Made by a program: the position numbers and the translations under genes
The notes under the pieces: model-generated
Seen by the model: only the letters and a program-made list of their open reading frames with translations
Database searches by the model: none
What the model was told of the DNA's origin: nothing
Shown: one piece after another, positions 6,651 to 15,416 of the stretch
Layout: each line of letters opens with the position of its first letter
Position numbering within the stretch: position 1 is the first letter of the stretch
Source: Microcaldota archaeon
Lineage (GTDB): Archaea > Micrarchaeota > Micrarchaeia > Micrarchaeales > CABMGC01
DNA length: 46,676 nt
Direction of reading: 5' to 3'
Assembly: GCA_021817125.1 (NCBI GenBank)
Contig: JAKAWC010000005.1
Location: forward strand, 1 to 46,676

Positions 6651-9431
6651 TCAATTGGTTTGCCAGAACTTCTTGTTCTTTATGAAGGTCTTCTGTGCCT
6701 CTAGGAGATCCACGTAGAACTGTTTATAGTCAGTCCTTAGGAGCTTAAGCATCCTGCCAGCGGTTGTCAATCCAATCCCGTATGTAGAAAGTGCAATCAG
6801 GGCCCTGTTGCCATATGTTCCTATGATGCCGGCCTCCTTATTCATGGTCTCATAGCTGGCCTGCTCCGTGCGAGTTACGCGCTTTCCCTCCAGTTTCTTC
6901 TTGATCACCGCCTCCCTATCATCTGAGTGCATGACTACCATAGGACTCCCGCAGGATATGCAATGCACATCATTGTCTTTCATCATGCTGGTCTCCTTGT
7001 TGAAGACCATCCCGCAGTAGGTGCAGAGTATCGCGATCTTCTTGCCCCTGAAATCTTCCGAAAAGTTCTCAACTTCCTTGTCGCTAGGCATTACGGGCAG
7101 CAAGAGCTCCCGGTAGTACAATACCGAGCGCAGAAGTTCCTTCGAAAGCGGCGAATCGGTCTGCTGGAACACCTTTACGCTTATCTTCCCAAGCTTTAGG
7201 TCATTTACAAACTCCTCTACTGTCGCGTAGTCAAAATAATTCTTGCTAAGGTCACGGATTGTCTCGCCGAATATCGGTGACTGCCTATAAAAATCGATTA
7301 TCTTGCCTGCCCCGCTCCTGGTTACTGCAGCTTTCTTGTCAACGACGCCGAAAAGCTTGGCAATTTGGATGAACTTCCACCTAAAAAGCTCGGAGTTTGC
7401 AATGAATGCTGTGCTTTTCGCAACAGAGAGCGTGTCATAGCTCTTTATCGATTCCAGGATCCTGACCAGACTCGTCCTTTTCCTGGCTCCAGCGTAGTCA
7501 AGTATTATAGCATAAGGCATCGACTTCACGATAACCTCTTTCCCCATAGACGCAGCCGCAAATGTGCCTATTATCTTTGCAAGAAGCTCGTTAGCCAGCT
7601 TTCCCAATGGGGCATACATTATTGCATAGTTTTCAAGCTCCTCAATGACTATCGCATCAGAGCTCGGAGTGAAGTACCTATGCTGGCTCTTCACAAAGTC
7701 GTGAACTTCCTCAAAGGTCTTCCCTTCATATATGCTTTTTACTTTGGAGATGGCGTCATCATCCAGCAGCCCAAAGACCCTGCCCGCCACTGCATGTGAT
7801 ACCGGAATATCCTCCCCTTCCCAGTCTGGCACTGCAGCTTCAAGGTCTGTACTCGGTGCGACGAAGATGGTGTCCTTCTCTAGGCTTATGACTTTCCATG
7901 GCAGGCCTTTTGTTATGAAAACGCTCCCATCGTCGACATACTTTGACACAAATCGCTCGTCAAGCGTGGAGATTATCCTATTGTTTGACACGTTCTTCAC
8001 ATAAAACCTTGCGACATCTGGTATCACGCTTATGTTGCTGAAGAAGTACTCTCGCGTTCTGCTCCCAAGCCCGCATTCGTCAGCTCGAAGTCGGATAAGA
8101 TGCGCGTCGTCGCAGAACTTGACCACCGAATCAAAGGCATCCCTGCTCAGCTTTGCGAACGACGCAGAGCGTTTGACCATGCCGTAGATTTTCTCAGGCT
8201 TTATCTTCTTGTATTCCAGGAGGATTGCGCATATCTGATTTGCCAGCACGTCCAGCGGGGCCTCTTCAAGTGCGGCCTTCTCAAGCTGCCTCTCCTTGAC
8301 CGCAGCGACTACGGCCGCAGATTCGAGCGCATCTAGCATGCTCGCGACCACTATCACTCCCTTCGAAGTCCCTCCCACATTGTGCCCTCCCCTCCCAGCC
8401 CTCTGGAGAAGCCGGATAGTCTGCCTTGGCGAGCCGTACTGTATGACCAGGTTTATCTTTCCGATATCTATCCCGAGCTCCAAGGAGCTTGTGGCGATTA
8501 TGCTTCTCACAATCCCCTCCTTGAATTGGTTCTCGACGATAATCCTCTCATCCTTGTCAAGAGAGCTGTGATGCACGGATATGCCTCCGAAAGGCTCTAT
8601 CTTATCGAAGGTCAGCAGCTTGCTGCCCAATGACTCCACCACCTGCCTTGTGTTAGCGAACATGAGCGTAGACTCAGACTCCCGTATGAGCTCAGCAACC
8701 AACTCTATTCTCGCCAGCGCCTCGTTGTCAAGCCCGAACGTCTCCTTGAACTGCGGGTATTGCTTCTTCGGCTTTGAAGGCATCTCTATGGTTATCTCAA
8801 GGTTCTTCTTCGCCCCAGCCTCTATTATCTTGCACCGCCTTGCCCCGCACAGGAACTCAGCAGCCGTCTCCGCGTTCCCTATTGTGGCGCTGATGCCGAC
8901 TCTCTGGTAGCTGCCCGCGACCTCCTCGATGCGCTCCAGTGCAACGCACAGCTGCGCCCCTCTCTTGTTAGAGTAGAGCTCGTGCACCTCGTCTACTATC
9001 ATCGTCTTCAGGTTCTTGAGCGAGCTTCTCAGTGTCGCAGAAAGGAACAGGTTCTGAATGGTCTCTGGTGTTGTTATCAGGAGCTGCGGCGGGCGCCTCA
9101 CCTGCGCCTGCCTCTCCTTCTGCGATGTATCCCCGTGCCTTACGGCTATGCTTATGCCCAACTGGCCGCATATCTCCGAAAGCCTCTTGAGCAGGTCCCT
9201 GTTGAGCGCCCGAAGCGGGGTCACGTATATTGCCTGTATCCCTGCCTTGCTGCTGGACGAGTAAAGTCTGTTCAAGACCGGCAGGAGGGCAGCCTCTGTC
9301 TTGCCGCTTCCTGTTGGCGATATCAAAAGGCAGTTCTCTCCTGCCTCTATGCTCTTGAAAGCCAGGTTCTGTATCTCCGTGAACTCAGGAAACTTTTTCA
9401 GGAATAGCTCATAGGGTCCTTCTGCTGGCAT
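6651..9431 (-). CDS. lhr: Lhr-family superfamily 2 ATP-dependent helicase
   Basis: This large helicase (926 residues from the chosen ATG) has LLISPTGSGKTEAA (Walker A), YVTPLRALNRD (Ia), TTPETIQ (Ib), DEVHEL (Walker B), SATIGN (III), SLELGIDIG (V) and LLQRAGRGGHN (VI). The DEVHEL/QRAGRGGH combination and the following winged-helix plus large C-terminal region fit the Lhr group (COG1201). Lhr enzymes unwind DNA-DNA or RNA-DNA with 3'-5' polarity and are linked to repair and RNA metabolism. A four-cysteine element, CTYCGM...CISCGS, lies about 120 residues from the end and probably binds zinc. The ORF track starts at a GTG 30 bases upstream (9461). I prefer the ATG at 9431, which begins 4 bases after the preceding gene's stop. 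Confidence 0.88.
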   Translation of the reverse strand: MPAEGPYELFLKKFPEFTEIQNLAFKSIEAGENCLLISPTGSGKTEAALLPVLNRLYSSSSKAGIQAIYVTPLRALNRDLLKRLSEICGQLGISIAVRHGDTSQKERQAQVRRPPQLLITTPETIQNLFLSATLRSSLKNLKTMIVDEVHELYSNKRGAQLCVALERIEEVAGSYQRVGISATIGNAETAAEFLCGARRCKIIEAGAKKNLEITIEMPSKPKKQYPQFKETFGLDNEALARIELVAELIRESESTLMFANTRQVVESLGSKLLTFDKIEPFGGISVHHSSLDKDERIIVENQFKEGIVRSIIATSSLELGIDIGKINLVIQYGSPRQTIRLLQRAGRGGHNVGGTSKGVIVVASMLDALESAAVVAAVKERQLEKAALEEAPLDVLANQICAILLEYKKIKPEKIYGMVKRSASFAKLSRDAFDSVVKFCDDAHLIRLRADECGLGSRTREYFFSNISVIPDVARFYVKNVSNNRIISTLDERFVSKYVDDGSVFITKGLPWKVISLEKDTIFVAPSTDLEAAVPDWEGEDIPVSHAVAGRVFGLLDDDAISKVKSIYEGKTFEEVHDFVKSQHRYFTPSSDAIVIEELENYAIMYAPLGKLANELLAKIIGTFAAASMGKEVIVKSMPYAIILDYAGARKRTSLVRILESIKSYDTLSVAKSTAFIANSELFRWKFIQIAKLFGVVDKKAAVTRSGAGKIIDFYRQSPIFGETIRDLSKNYFDYATVEEFVNDLKLGKISVKVFQQTDSPLSKELLRSVLYYRELLLPVMPSDKEVENFSEDFRGKKIAILCTYCGMVFNKETSMMKDNDVHCISCGSPMVVMHSDDREAVIKKKLEGKRVTRTEQASYETMNKEAGIIGTYGNRALIALSTYGIGLTTAGRMLKLLRTDYKQFYVDLLEAQKTFIKNKKFWQTN

Positions 9432-9435
9432 GGCT

Positions 9436-11067
9436 CTAACCGACGACGTTGATGAATGCACCGCCGGTCACGATGTTCGTCGTCCCTGCCGAGGTGTAGT
9501 TCAGTGCGAAGTTCAGTCCGAGCGATACGAATAACCCTTGCAGGACATTGCCGTTAGCGTAGCATTGGGTAGATATCTGATCAGTCTGCCCTGGCCCCAT
9601 CGTCAGGTTGAAAGGAGACGGGTGGTAGGCTCCGGCAGAATAACATCCCATATTGTTGAGCGTTAACGCGTTTGCGCCTGTGTTCTTTAGAGACAGGTAG
9701 GCCACTCCCCTGGCCATGCTGAATGTGACATTGCTGCAGGAGAAAGGCGGATAGAAGTTGCATAGATTCTTCGCAGAAGCCGTGAAGTTTGCCGACTTGC
9801 CTGTCAGGTTAAGTCTCTGTATGAGCCATTGGCTGGTGTTCGATTGGAGCAGAAGCTTCGATTGGTTCACGAGAGCAATGTAGCTTAGGTTGTAATGCCC
9901 CACGCTTGCCCATGTCTTTTCGCCGCTCACGTTCCTCGCGACACTGCTGTTTACTCTTGAGACGAGAAGCTGGCTGCAATAATCCGTGCCATTAACGTAC
10001 CTTATTATGCCATTGCACTTGCTGCTTGGCGTATTGTTGGCCCATATGGTCCCATACAGGAACGTATAGTTACGGTATTCCAAAACAGATGTCCTTAAGC
10101 TGTTCCCGCTTTGATAGGTGGAGTTTGCCAGGACTAGTGCGTTGGCCGCCAGAAGCCTAGGGTAAAGCGGGCTGTCTATCCAGTTGCCTGCACTGTTGTT
10201 GACGAGCGTTATGCAGCTGTTGGCTCCATTCCAGAAGAGGAGCTTAATCCATCCCCGTGAGTACCAGCTGCAAAGGGTCCAGTTCCCGTTGAGCGAGGCG
10301 ACGACTATCGTCCCGTTCTTCGAAGAGACGTTAGTGACCGGATATCCCTGACTCTCCGCTGCGATCCCTATAACCGAAGGCTCGATGTATCCCTGCATCC
10401 AGAGGGCATACCCCTGGGAGCCGTTCCTATAATTGGCATAACCTATACTAAGCCTGTCGAAGTAGGTCGCAGAGATGTTCAATAAAGGTGACAGTAGCGC
10501 GTATATCGGATACGGCCCAGAGAACGCCATGGAGCTGACCCCGTAGCCTCCATAGAGGTATGAACCTACAAGGAATCCCTCAAGACTGCTGGCCATCTGT
10601 CCCTGCGAGACTATGCCATTCTGCGGCAGCAGCGATTCCGGCGTCACACCAGATGGCTGGTTCACCGTAATGTTGAAGACAAGCTGCGTTGCTGACCTGC
10701 CAGCAAGGTTGTAAAGATGGTCGGGATCGGCGACCAAAAAGAGGCTATAAACTCCAGGCGTTGTGGGTGTGTAGTTGAACAACAATTCCTCCTGCTTACC
10801 TGCAGGCAAGTAGATCTTGTACAGTGTTGTTATGTTTCCATTGAGGTACGCCCCAATGCTGAGGTTCTCGATGGCGGCAGACCCGGTATTGTTGACCGCG
10901 ACCGGCAGGGACACTCTCTGGTAGGGATAGATCGAAGACATATTGGCCGCCTGTGGGAGAAGGCTCATCTTCAACGCCAGCGCCGGCTGGTAATAGAACC
11001 TAAAGTAGCCGGCAATCGCCATGACCGCTATGAAAAATGCTATCCAAAGATAAACTTCTCGTCTCAT
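9436..11067 (-). CDS. Membrane-anchored extracellular protein with CARDB-like domain
   Basis: The 543-residue protein has one N-terminal transmembrane helix (YLWIAFFIAVMAIAGYF) after the short positive MRREV. A long, Asn/Ser/Thr-rich extracellular part follows, dense in N-x-S/T sequons (for example NNTG, NLSI, NITT) that AglB could glycosylate. Residues about 45-130 (RVSLPVAVNNTGSAAIENLS...GVYSLFLVADPD) look like a CARDB or Ig-like adhesion fold. The remainder is unrecognised, with a cysteine-containing C-terminal region. The start overlaps the stop of the upstream winged-helix gene in an ATGA, so they are translationally coupled. A surface or secretion-apparatus role is inference. Confidence 0.6.
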   Translation of the reverse strand: MRREVYLWIAFFIAVMAIAGYFRFYYQPALALKMSLLPQAANMSSIYPYQRVSLPVAVNNTGSAAIENLSIGAYLNGNITTLYKIYLPAGKQEELLFNYTPTTPGVYSLFLVADPDHLYNLAGRSATQLVFNITVNQPSGVTPESLLPQNGIVSQGQMASSLEGFLVGSYLYGGYGVSSMAFSGPYPIYALLSPLLNISATYFDRLSIGYANYRNGSQGYALWMQGYIEPSVIGIAAESQGYPVTNVSSKNGTIVVASLNGNWTLCSWYSRGWIKLLFWNGANSCITLVNNSAGNWIDSPLYPRLLAANALVLANSTYQSGNSLRTSVLEYRNYTFLYGTIWANNTPSSKCNGIIRYVNGTDYCSQLLVSRVNSSVARNVSGEKTWASVGHYNLSYIALVNQSKLLLQSNTSQWLIQRLNLTGKSANFTASAKNLCNFYPPFSCSNVTFSMARGVAYLSLKNTGANALTLNNMGCYSAGAYHPSPFNLTMGPGQTDQISTQCYANGNVLQGLFVSLGLNFALNYTSAGTTNIVTGGAFINVVG

Positions 11068-11540
11068 TGCGTTCCCGTAGCGTTCTTATTCTTCAGCTCG
11101 TTTATGACGCTGCCGACGTTCATGGCAATGTCCTTATAATCTGCTTCGAGGACTCCGCGCGCCCATACCGCGGCATCGTATTTGTCGCCGACAACTGGGG
11201 GCTTGAAGTAGAACTTTCCATGCGCGTTCTCCACGAATCCCATCTTCTTAATCCTGCCAAGATGATATCGCAGCGTCTTCTCGTTTATCTGTTCCCAGTT
11301 CGCGTTTATGTAGTCTGTAAGGTCTTGTGCACTTGGCTCGGTCTTCTTCACGAATTGATAATGTATCAGTGCGTCGAGCACCGCGAGCGCACTTAGCCTC
11401 GACTCGCCCGGATTGATTATCCCCAGCGATAACGCCAGCCATCTTATCATCGCGCGCCTCGTCTCCAGTACCTCTTTGGTTATCCTAAGGCTACGGATGG
11501 TAATCTCCCGCTGTATAAGCTCCGCCTCATTGAGTTCCAT
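11064..11540 (-). CDS. Winged-helix DNA-binding protein, putative regulator
   Basis: From the ATG at 11540 (MELNEAELIQ...) the protein has 158 residues. The N-terminal half is helical, with a predicted coiled segment. The middle, SAQDLTDYINANWEQINEKT, continues into a LRYHLGRIKKMGFVE recognition-helix-plus-wing pattern typical of winged helix-turn-helix proteins. No ligand domain is evident. I chose this start over the TTG at 11582 because the minus strand carries GGTTATACATTTG about 25-30 bases upstream, fitting a leaderless mRNA. It overlaps the downstream surface-protein gene by 4 bases. Regulation of that gene is possible but inferred. Confidence 0.6.
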   Translation of the reverse strand: MELNEAELIQREITIRSLRITKEVLETRRAMIRWLALSLGIINPGESRLSALAVLDALIHYQFVKKTEPSAQDLTDYINANWEQINEKTLRYHLGRIKKMGFVENAHGKFYFKPPVVGDKYDAAVWARGVLEADYKDIAMNVGSVINELKNKNATGTQ

Positions 11541-11631
11541 AGGACCACAAAGCAGCAAATGTATAACCTTCTGTCCCGTCAAACCTTAAAAGCCTTCTGT
11601 GGCGTAAATATATACTACCCGGAGCGATACC

Positions 11632-12015
11632 ATGGGCACCGTAAGCATAGAGTTTGCAGAGCAGCCGGTTACCATCAGGCCGTTCACGCCGGATAAGGCA
11701 GAAGTCCACTTCACGCTCTCGCTAAATTCTGCAGGCCCGTACTGGGTGGAGTGCCTTGTAGAGTCGCCGCGGCAGCTATCGCTTGCCCCACAGAGGGAAC
11801 TGGACCGGGCGAGGATGATGATAGGAATACTCAACAAAGGCGAGTCCAAGAACAAGGATCTCAGGGTATTCTCATCGAACGCCACCTACCCTGACACCTA
11901 CAACATCAAGTTCACGTTCCTGATCTATGACAGGGACGGCGTGATAGCGGAGCGGGTAGACTACAAACACGATATAGTATGCAGAGTTGCTGATGTCAAT
12001 GCCAAAGTATTATAA
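11632..12015 (+). CDS. Hypothetical protein, beta-rich
   Basis: I do not recognise this 127-residue protein. It looks like an all-beta (Ig-like) fold: alternating strands such as KAEVHFTLSL, YWVECLVESP and YNIKFTFLIYD, with the tail VDYKHDIVCRV. There is no signal peptide or membrane helix, so it is probably cytoplasmic. The ATG is preceded by GGAGCG 6 bases upstream. It heads a plus-strand cluster with a small protein, prefoldin beta, a DHH phosphoesterase and Mre11, overlapping the next gene. The 91-base divergent region upstream carries TATA-like A/T stretches on both strands. Confidence 0.6.
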   Translation: MGTVSIEFAEQPVTIRPFTPDKAEVHFTLSLNSAGPYWVECLVESPRQLSLAPQRELDRARMMIGILNKGESKNKDLRVFSSNATYPDTYNIKFTFLIYDRDGVIAERVDYKHDIVCRVADVNAKVL

Positions 12016-12232
12016 GGTATATGATACAAAAGAAACATTGTACGTCACTGTCGATGACGGTGGCGCCGTAATCCTGAAGGATCAAGCTGGCCGCAAGGTA
12101 TTTCTTTCAAAATATCAAGCGAAGCTGATGAAGTTCGGGGTTGAAAACCTGTTGAAGAGCCTTTTCAAGGACTCTGACAGCAAAGATGTTCACGTTGAAG
12201 AGCTGGCTGAACCGCCAAAGGTCGAGAAATGA
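11999..12232 (+). CDS. Hypothetical small protein
   Basis: About 77 residues are encoded from ATG 11999; another ATG at 11993 and a TTG at 11987 are also in frame. The sequence MPKYYKVYDTKETLYVTVDD begins with a short beta-rich part, then a helix LKSLFKDSD and an acidic tail. No family is recognised. It overlaps the end of the preceding gene and precedes prefoldin beta by 9 bases, so the three are probably co-transcribed. Confidence 0.55.
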   Translation: MPKYYKVYDTKETLYVTVDDGGAVILKDQAGRKVFLSKYQAKLMKFGVENLLKSLFKDSDSKDVHVEELAEPPKVEK

Positions 12233-12241
12233 GATGAGTAC

Positions 12242-12610
12242 ATGGCAGACAAGACACCAAACATAGCCGCTGGGTCACCAATGGGAAACCAGCAAGAGAT
12301 AGAGAAGATGCTCAGAGATTACCAGGCGCTACAGGAGCAGATGCGCATGTACGCCATGCAGCTTGAGCAGCTTCAGGTAGGCAAGGCAGACCTAGACCGC
12401 GCGCAGAAGGAGATTGAATCTGCATCAGGCAGAGTCTTCATCAATGTCGGCGGGGTTATCGTAGAGACAACCAAGGACAAGGCGATAACAGACGTAAAGG
12501 AAAGGGCGGAAGTCAGCGACACAAGAATCAAGTCGACGAGCAAGCAGTATAAGGACTTGCAGGAAAAGGAAAAGGCGCTTAAGGAGAAGATACAGACGGT
12601 CTACAAGTAA
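12242..12610 (+). CDS. pfdB: Prefoldin beta subunit
   Basis: The 122-residue protein has the prefoldin beta plan: an N-terminal helix (QQEIEKMLRDYQALQEQM...QLEQLQ), a central beta hairpin pair (SGRVFINVGGVIVE), and a C-terminal coiled-coil helix (IKSTSKQYKDLQEKEKALKEK). Prefoldin, a hexamer of two alpha and four beta subunits, holds unfolded proteins for the thermosome. In many archaea pfdB closes the exosome/eL43/rpoP operon; here it is about 16 kb away from that operon and sits ahead of repair-type nucleases. Confidence 0.88.
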   Translation: MADKTPNIAAGSPMGNQQEIEKMLRDYQALQEQMRMYAMQLEQLQVGKADLDRAQKEIESASGRVFINVGGVIVETTKDKAITDVKERAEVSDTRIKSTSKQYKDLQEKEKALKEKIQTVYK

Positions 12611-12623
12611 CTCGGGCGCCAGC

Positions 12624-13613
12624 GTGATCACCGAGCTGAACCTCGAATCGCTCTGCGAAACACTAAAGCGTTACAGGGACAAGCGCGTCATCCTGACCTT
12701 TCATTCGATAGGTGATAGGGACAGCGTCTCCTCCGCAATTGCACTCTCAAAGTTCTTTAAGGATGCGAAGGTTGGCATGCCGGACTTCATAACCAACAAC
12801 GCAAGGCATATGCTCGACAAGGCGCAGGACCAGAAGAAGATAATTCGCTTATCGAAGCCTACCGCAGACCTGATTATAGCCTGCGACACCAACAGTTTTG
12901 ACTATTTTGGCAAGCTGAACCGCGAGATGGCGTCGTTCAAAGGGCAATTCATGTTCATAGACCACCACGCACAACATGAGATAAGCCAGAGGGACGTGCT
13001 GATGTTTAACAGCGAAGCGTACAACTCGACAGCCAGCATTGTGCACGAGGTCCTAAAGAGGCTCGGAGTCAGGATTGACAAAGAAACGGCAATACTCCTG
13101 CTCAATGGCATAGTCTCGGATTCGGCAGAGTTCAGGAACGCTATGCCCCTCACATTTAAGCAGATATCGGAGCTGTTAGAGATAGCAGAGATGGACTTCG
13201 CTGACGTGTTGGAATACTTCCATGAGAACGTGTCTGTGAAGAGCAGGATAGAGCTGCTTGATGACCTAAAGGTGGCGAGGTCAGAGGCAGTCGGAGGTTA
13301 TATGCTCGCCTACGGGCAGACCACGCTCCATGCCAATGTGGTGGCAGACACAATGATAAAGCTCGGAGCGGATGCGGCGGTATTCTGGGAGATTGGCGCA
13401 GAAGAGGTATCCATCTCGGCACGCCTCAGGCCCCCACTAGACCGAATTCGGTCGATACATCTCGGGCTAATCACACAGGGCGTAAAGGATATCTTAGGCG
13501 GCAACGGAGGAGGGCATCCCTGTGCAGCCGGCGCATATGGTCCAAACAGAGAGCGGTCGGAGGAAGCGGTCAACAAGATAATAAATGAGATCCGGAAGAA
13601 GTTCGCCGGTTAG
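12624..13613 (+). CDS. DHH/DHHA1-family phosphoesterase (RecJ/NrnA-like)
   Basis: This 329-residue protein starts with GTG 13 bases after pfdB. DHH motifs in order are FHSIGDRDSVSSA (motif I, D-R-D), ACDTNS (II), FIDHHAQ (III, the DHH signature) and SDSAEFRN (IV). The DHHA1 domain ends in GGNGGGHPCAAGA. These residues bind two Mn2+ ions. Family members are RecJ-like 5' exonucleases, nanoRNases or cyclic-dinucleotide phosphodiesterases; the compact length favours an NrnA-like enzyme, but the substrate is not determinable. It lies 7 bases upstream of the Mre11 gene, and the track's longer Mre11 ORF overlaps it. Confidence 0.88.
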   Translation: MITELNLESLCETLKRYRDKRVILTFHSIGDRDSVSSAIALSKFFKDAKVGMPDFITNNARHMLDKAQDQKKIIRLSKPTADLIIACDTNSFDYFGKLNREMASFKGQFMFIDHHAQHEISQRDVLMFNSEAYNSTASIVHEVLKRLGVRIDKETAILLLNGIVSDSAEFRNAMPLTFKQISELLEIAEMDFADVLEYFHENVSVKSRIELLDDLKVARSEAVGGYMLAYGQTTLHANVVADTMIKLGADAAVFWEIGAEEVSISARLRPPLDRIRSIHLGLITQGVKDILGGNGGGHPCAAGAYGPNRERSEEAVNKIINEIRKKFAG

Positions 13614-13620
13614 TGGTTCG

Positions 13621-14829
13621 ATGAAGCTTGCAATCCTCTCAGATTTTCATCTCGGGTACGAGAGGTTCAGCAGGGACGCATACGCCCAGGCAGCCCAGGC
13701 GCTCGAGGCAGCATCGCAGGCCGCCGATGTGCTGCTGATTCCGGGCGACATATTCGATATGCGTGCCCCGAAGCCAGAGGTTCTCGCAGAAGCCATCAAC
13801 CTGTTCAGAAACCTGCAGCAGAAGAAGTGGGCAGCGAAAGTTGTTGACTTTAAGGGTGAAGGTGCAATTTACTCGAACGCGCCGATAATCGCGATACCAG
13901 GCACACACGAGCGCAGGGCAGCCGGAGCCGCAGACCCCGTCGATCTCCTAAACCTTGCCGGTCTCCTAGTTGATATAAGCGATGCGACCGCCATGATAGC
14001 GAAAGGCGATGAAAAGGTGGCTGTCCGCGGGCTGGGTGGAATAGCAGAGGAGAGATTCAGAGAGAGCCTTATAGCCGCAGACGTGAAACCTGTCGCCGGA
14101 GCATTTAATGTATTCTTGTTTCACCAGTCGGTATACGAGTTACTGCCGTTTAGCAAAGACTTTATAAATATCGATGAGCTGCCAAAAGGGTTCGACCTCT
14201 ATGTAGACGGGCACATCCATGGCAGGGTGGAAAAAAGAGCACATGGAAAGCCGTTCCTGATTCCCGGCAGCACCGTCCTGACACAGCTCAAGGACAGCGA
14301 ACAGGAGCAGAAAGGATTCTACATCTTCGATACCACCTCGGGGAAATACGAGTTCCACAAGATAAGCTCAAGGAAGTTCTCCGTAGTGACTTTCAACGTC
14401 GGCTCGAAAGAGCCAGCTGCGATAAGGAATGGAGTGGAAAGGGCGATAGACGCCGCGATTCTTGAAGCTGGCGCCAATGAACCCATAATTCGTGTCGAGC
14501 TCCATGGAAAGCTGAGGGACGGATTCAAGCACATAGATCTCGACCTCGCCGGAATCCCCAGGAGTTACAAAGGAAAGGCCATGGTAGAGATAGCCAAAGG
14601 ATCAATGGAGCTTACCGAAACAGAAGCCTTGTCGAGCGACGTCAGGAAGGGCACCCTAGACAACGTCTCGGTGAAAGATTTCGGGATGGGCATACTGATG
14701 ACAAACCTCGCCAGGGCAGGATACAAGCTCAAAGTGAACCCGACAGCGCTGTTCGAGCTCCTCAGCGCCGACTTGAGCAAGGATAAGACAGTGAAAAAGG
14801 TGCTTGAAGAACTGTTCGAGAAGGGTTAG
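13621..14829 (+). CDS. mre11: Mre11/SbcD-like DNA repair nuclease
   Basis: The calcineurin-like phosphoesterase motifs are LSDFHLGYERF (D-x-H), IPGDIFDM (GD), IPGTHERR (in place of GNHD/E), FHQSV and DLYVDGHIHGR (GHxH). The DFHLG...GDIFD...GHIHG order is diagnostic for Mre11. Mre11 with Rad50 processes double-strand breaks as an Mn2+-dependent nuclease. The Asn of the GNHE motif, important in other Mre11 proteins, is Thr here. I chose the ATG at 13621 (MKLAILSDFHLG); the track's extra 12 residues have no counterpart. No rad50, herA or nurA is next to it in the window, unlike many archaea. Confidence 0.87.
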   Translation: MKLAILSDFHLGYERFSRDAYAQAAQALEAASQAADVLLIPGDIFDMRAPKPEVLAEAINLFRNLQQKKWAAKVVDFKGEGAIYSNAPIIAIPGTHERRAAGAADPVDLLNLAGLLVDISDATAMIAKGDEKVAVRGLGGIAEERFRESLIAADVKPVAGAFNVFLFHQSVYELLPFSKDFINIDELPKGFDLYVDGHIHGRVEKRAHGKPFLIPGSTVLTQLKDSEQEQKGFYIFDTTSGKYEFHKISSRKFSVVTFNVGSKEPAAIRNGVERAIDAAILEAGANEPIIRVELHGKLRDGFKHIDLDLAGIPRSYKGKAMVEIAKGSMELTETEALSSDVRKGTLDNVSVKDFGMGILMTNLARAGYKLKVNPTALFELLSADLSKDKTVKKVLEELFEKG

Positions 14830-14833
14830 GGCA

Positions 14834-14868
14834 CTACGCTTTCCGTCATGGTACTTAGTCAAGCGTAG
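14834..14868. repeat. Inverted repeat with 19-base spacer downstream of mre11
   Basis: CTACGCTT (14834-14841) and AAGCGTAG (14861-14868) are perfect 8-bp complements between the mre11 stop and the promoter of the next gene. It could be a transcript-end structure; no U-rich tract follows. Confidence 0.35.
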
Positions 14869-14921
14869 AACCCCCCGAAAGGCTTTAAAAGCCTCTTTCT
14901 ACCACTCAATCTGGCGATCGG

Positions 14922-15416
14922 ATGGCAAATCACATGGAAGCCGTAACATCACTGCCTGCTAGTGGAGCGACGGAAGCATTGGCAAGCAGTTTCAGAAGCG
15001 CTCCGGCGCCTGGCGCTGCACTTCACGAAGCAGCCAGAGACCAGGCGACCAACTTCAACAGGCTCTCATTGACGGACAAGGCATCAGCAATAGTGAGCCG
15101 CGCCGCAGCGGATCACTGCGCAGTCGGCGACGCATTGGGCAAGATTGTAAAGTTTGACCAGATACAGACTTGCATGATGGTCGTGCTGCCCTGGGCTGTA
15201 GCCGACGTACTGAAGGCGATGGAAGTGTATACCCCGGAACAATACCGTCTCTTATCTCGCCTTGGGTACCCTCAGACCAGCACCGAGATAAAGCATGCAA
15301 CTAGACTCGCGGCGAGTCGACTCAGCGATAATGGAGACCTGAGAGACGGGCTCTCAACAGTGGGACATTTAGTGGTTGATGGAAAATGCGAAAGATGCGG
15401 AAGGGACGAAAGCTAG
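14922..15416 (+). CDS. Hypothetical protein with C-terminal CxxC
   Basis: I do not recognise this 164-residue protein. The first 45 residues are Ala/Ser-rich and probably disordered. A helical core (RLSLTDKASAIVSRAAADHC...PWAVADVLKAMEVYTPEQYRLLSRLG) follows, and it ends with CERCGRDES, one CxxC that could bind metal only with a partner. GGCTTTAAAAGCC lies about 25-38 bases before the ATG and fits an archaeal TATA box, suggesting a short-leader mRNA. It converges on the acyl-CoA synthetase alpha gene with a 4-base overlap. Confidence 0.55.
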   Translation: MANHMEAVTSLPASGATEALASSFRSAPAPGAALHEAARDQATNFNRLSLTDKASAIVSRAAADHCAVGDALGKIVKFDQIQTCMMVVLPWAVADVLKAMEVYTPEQYRLLSRLGYPQTSTEIKHATRLAASRLSDNGDLRDGLSTVGHLVVDGKCERCGRDES

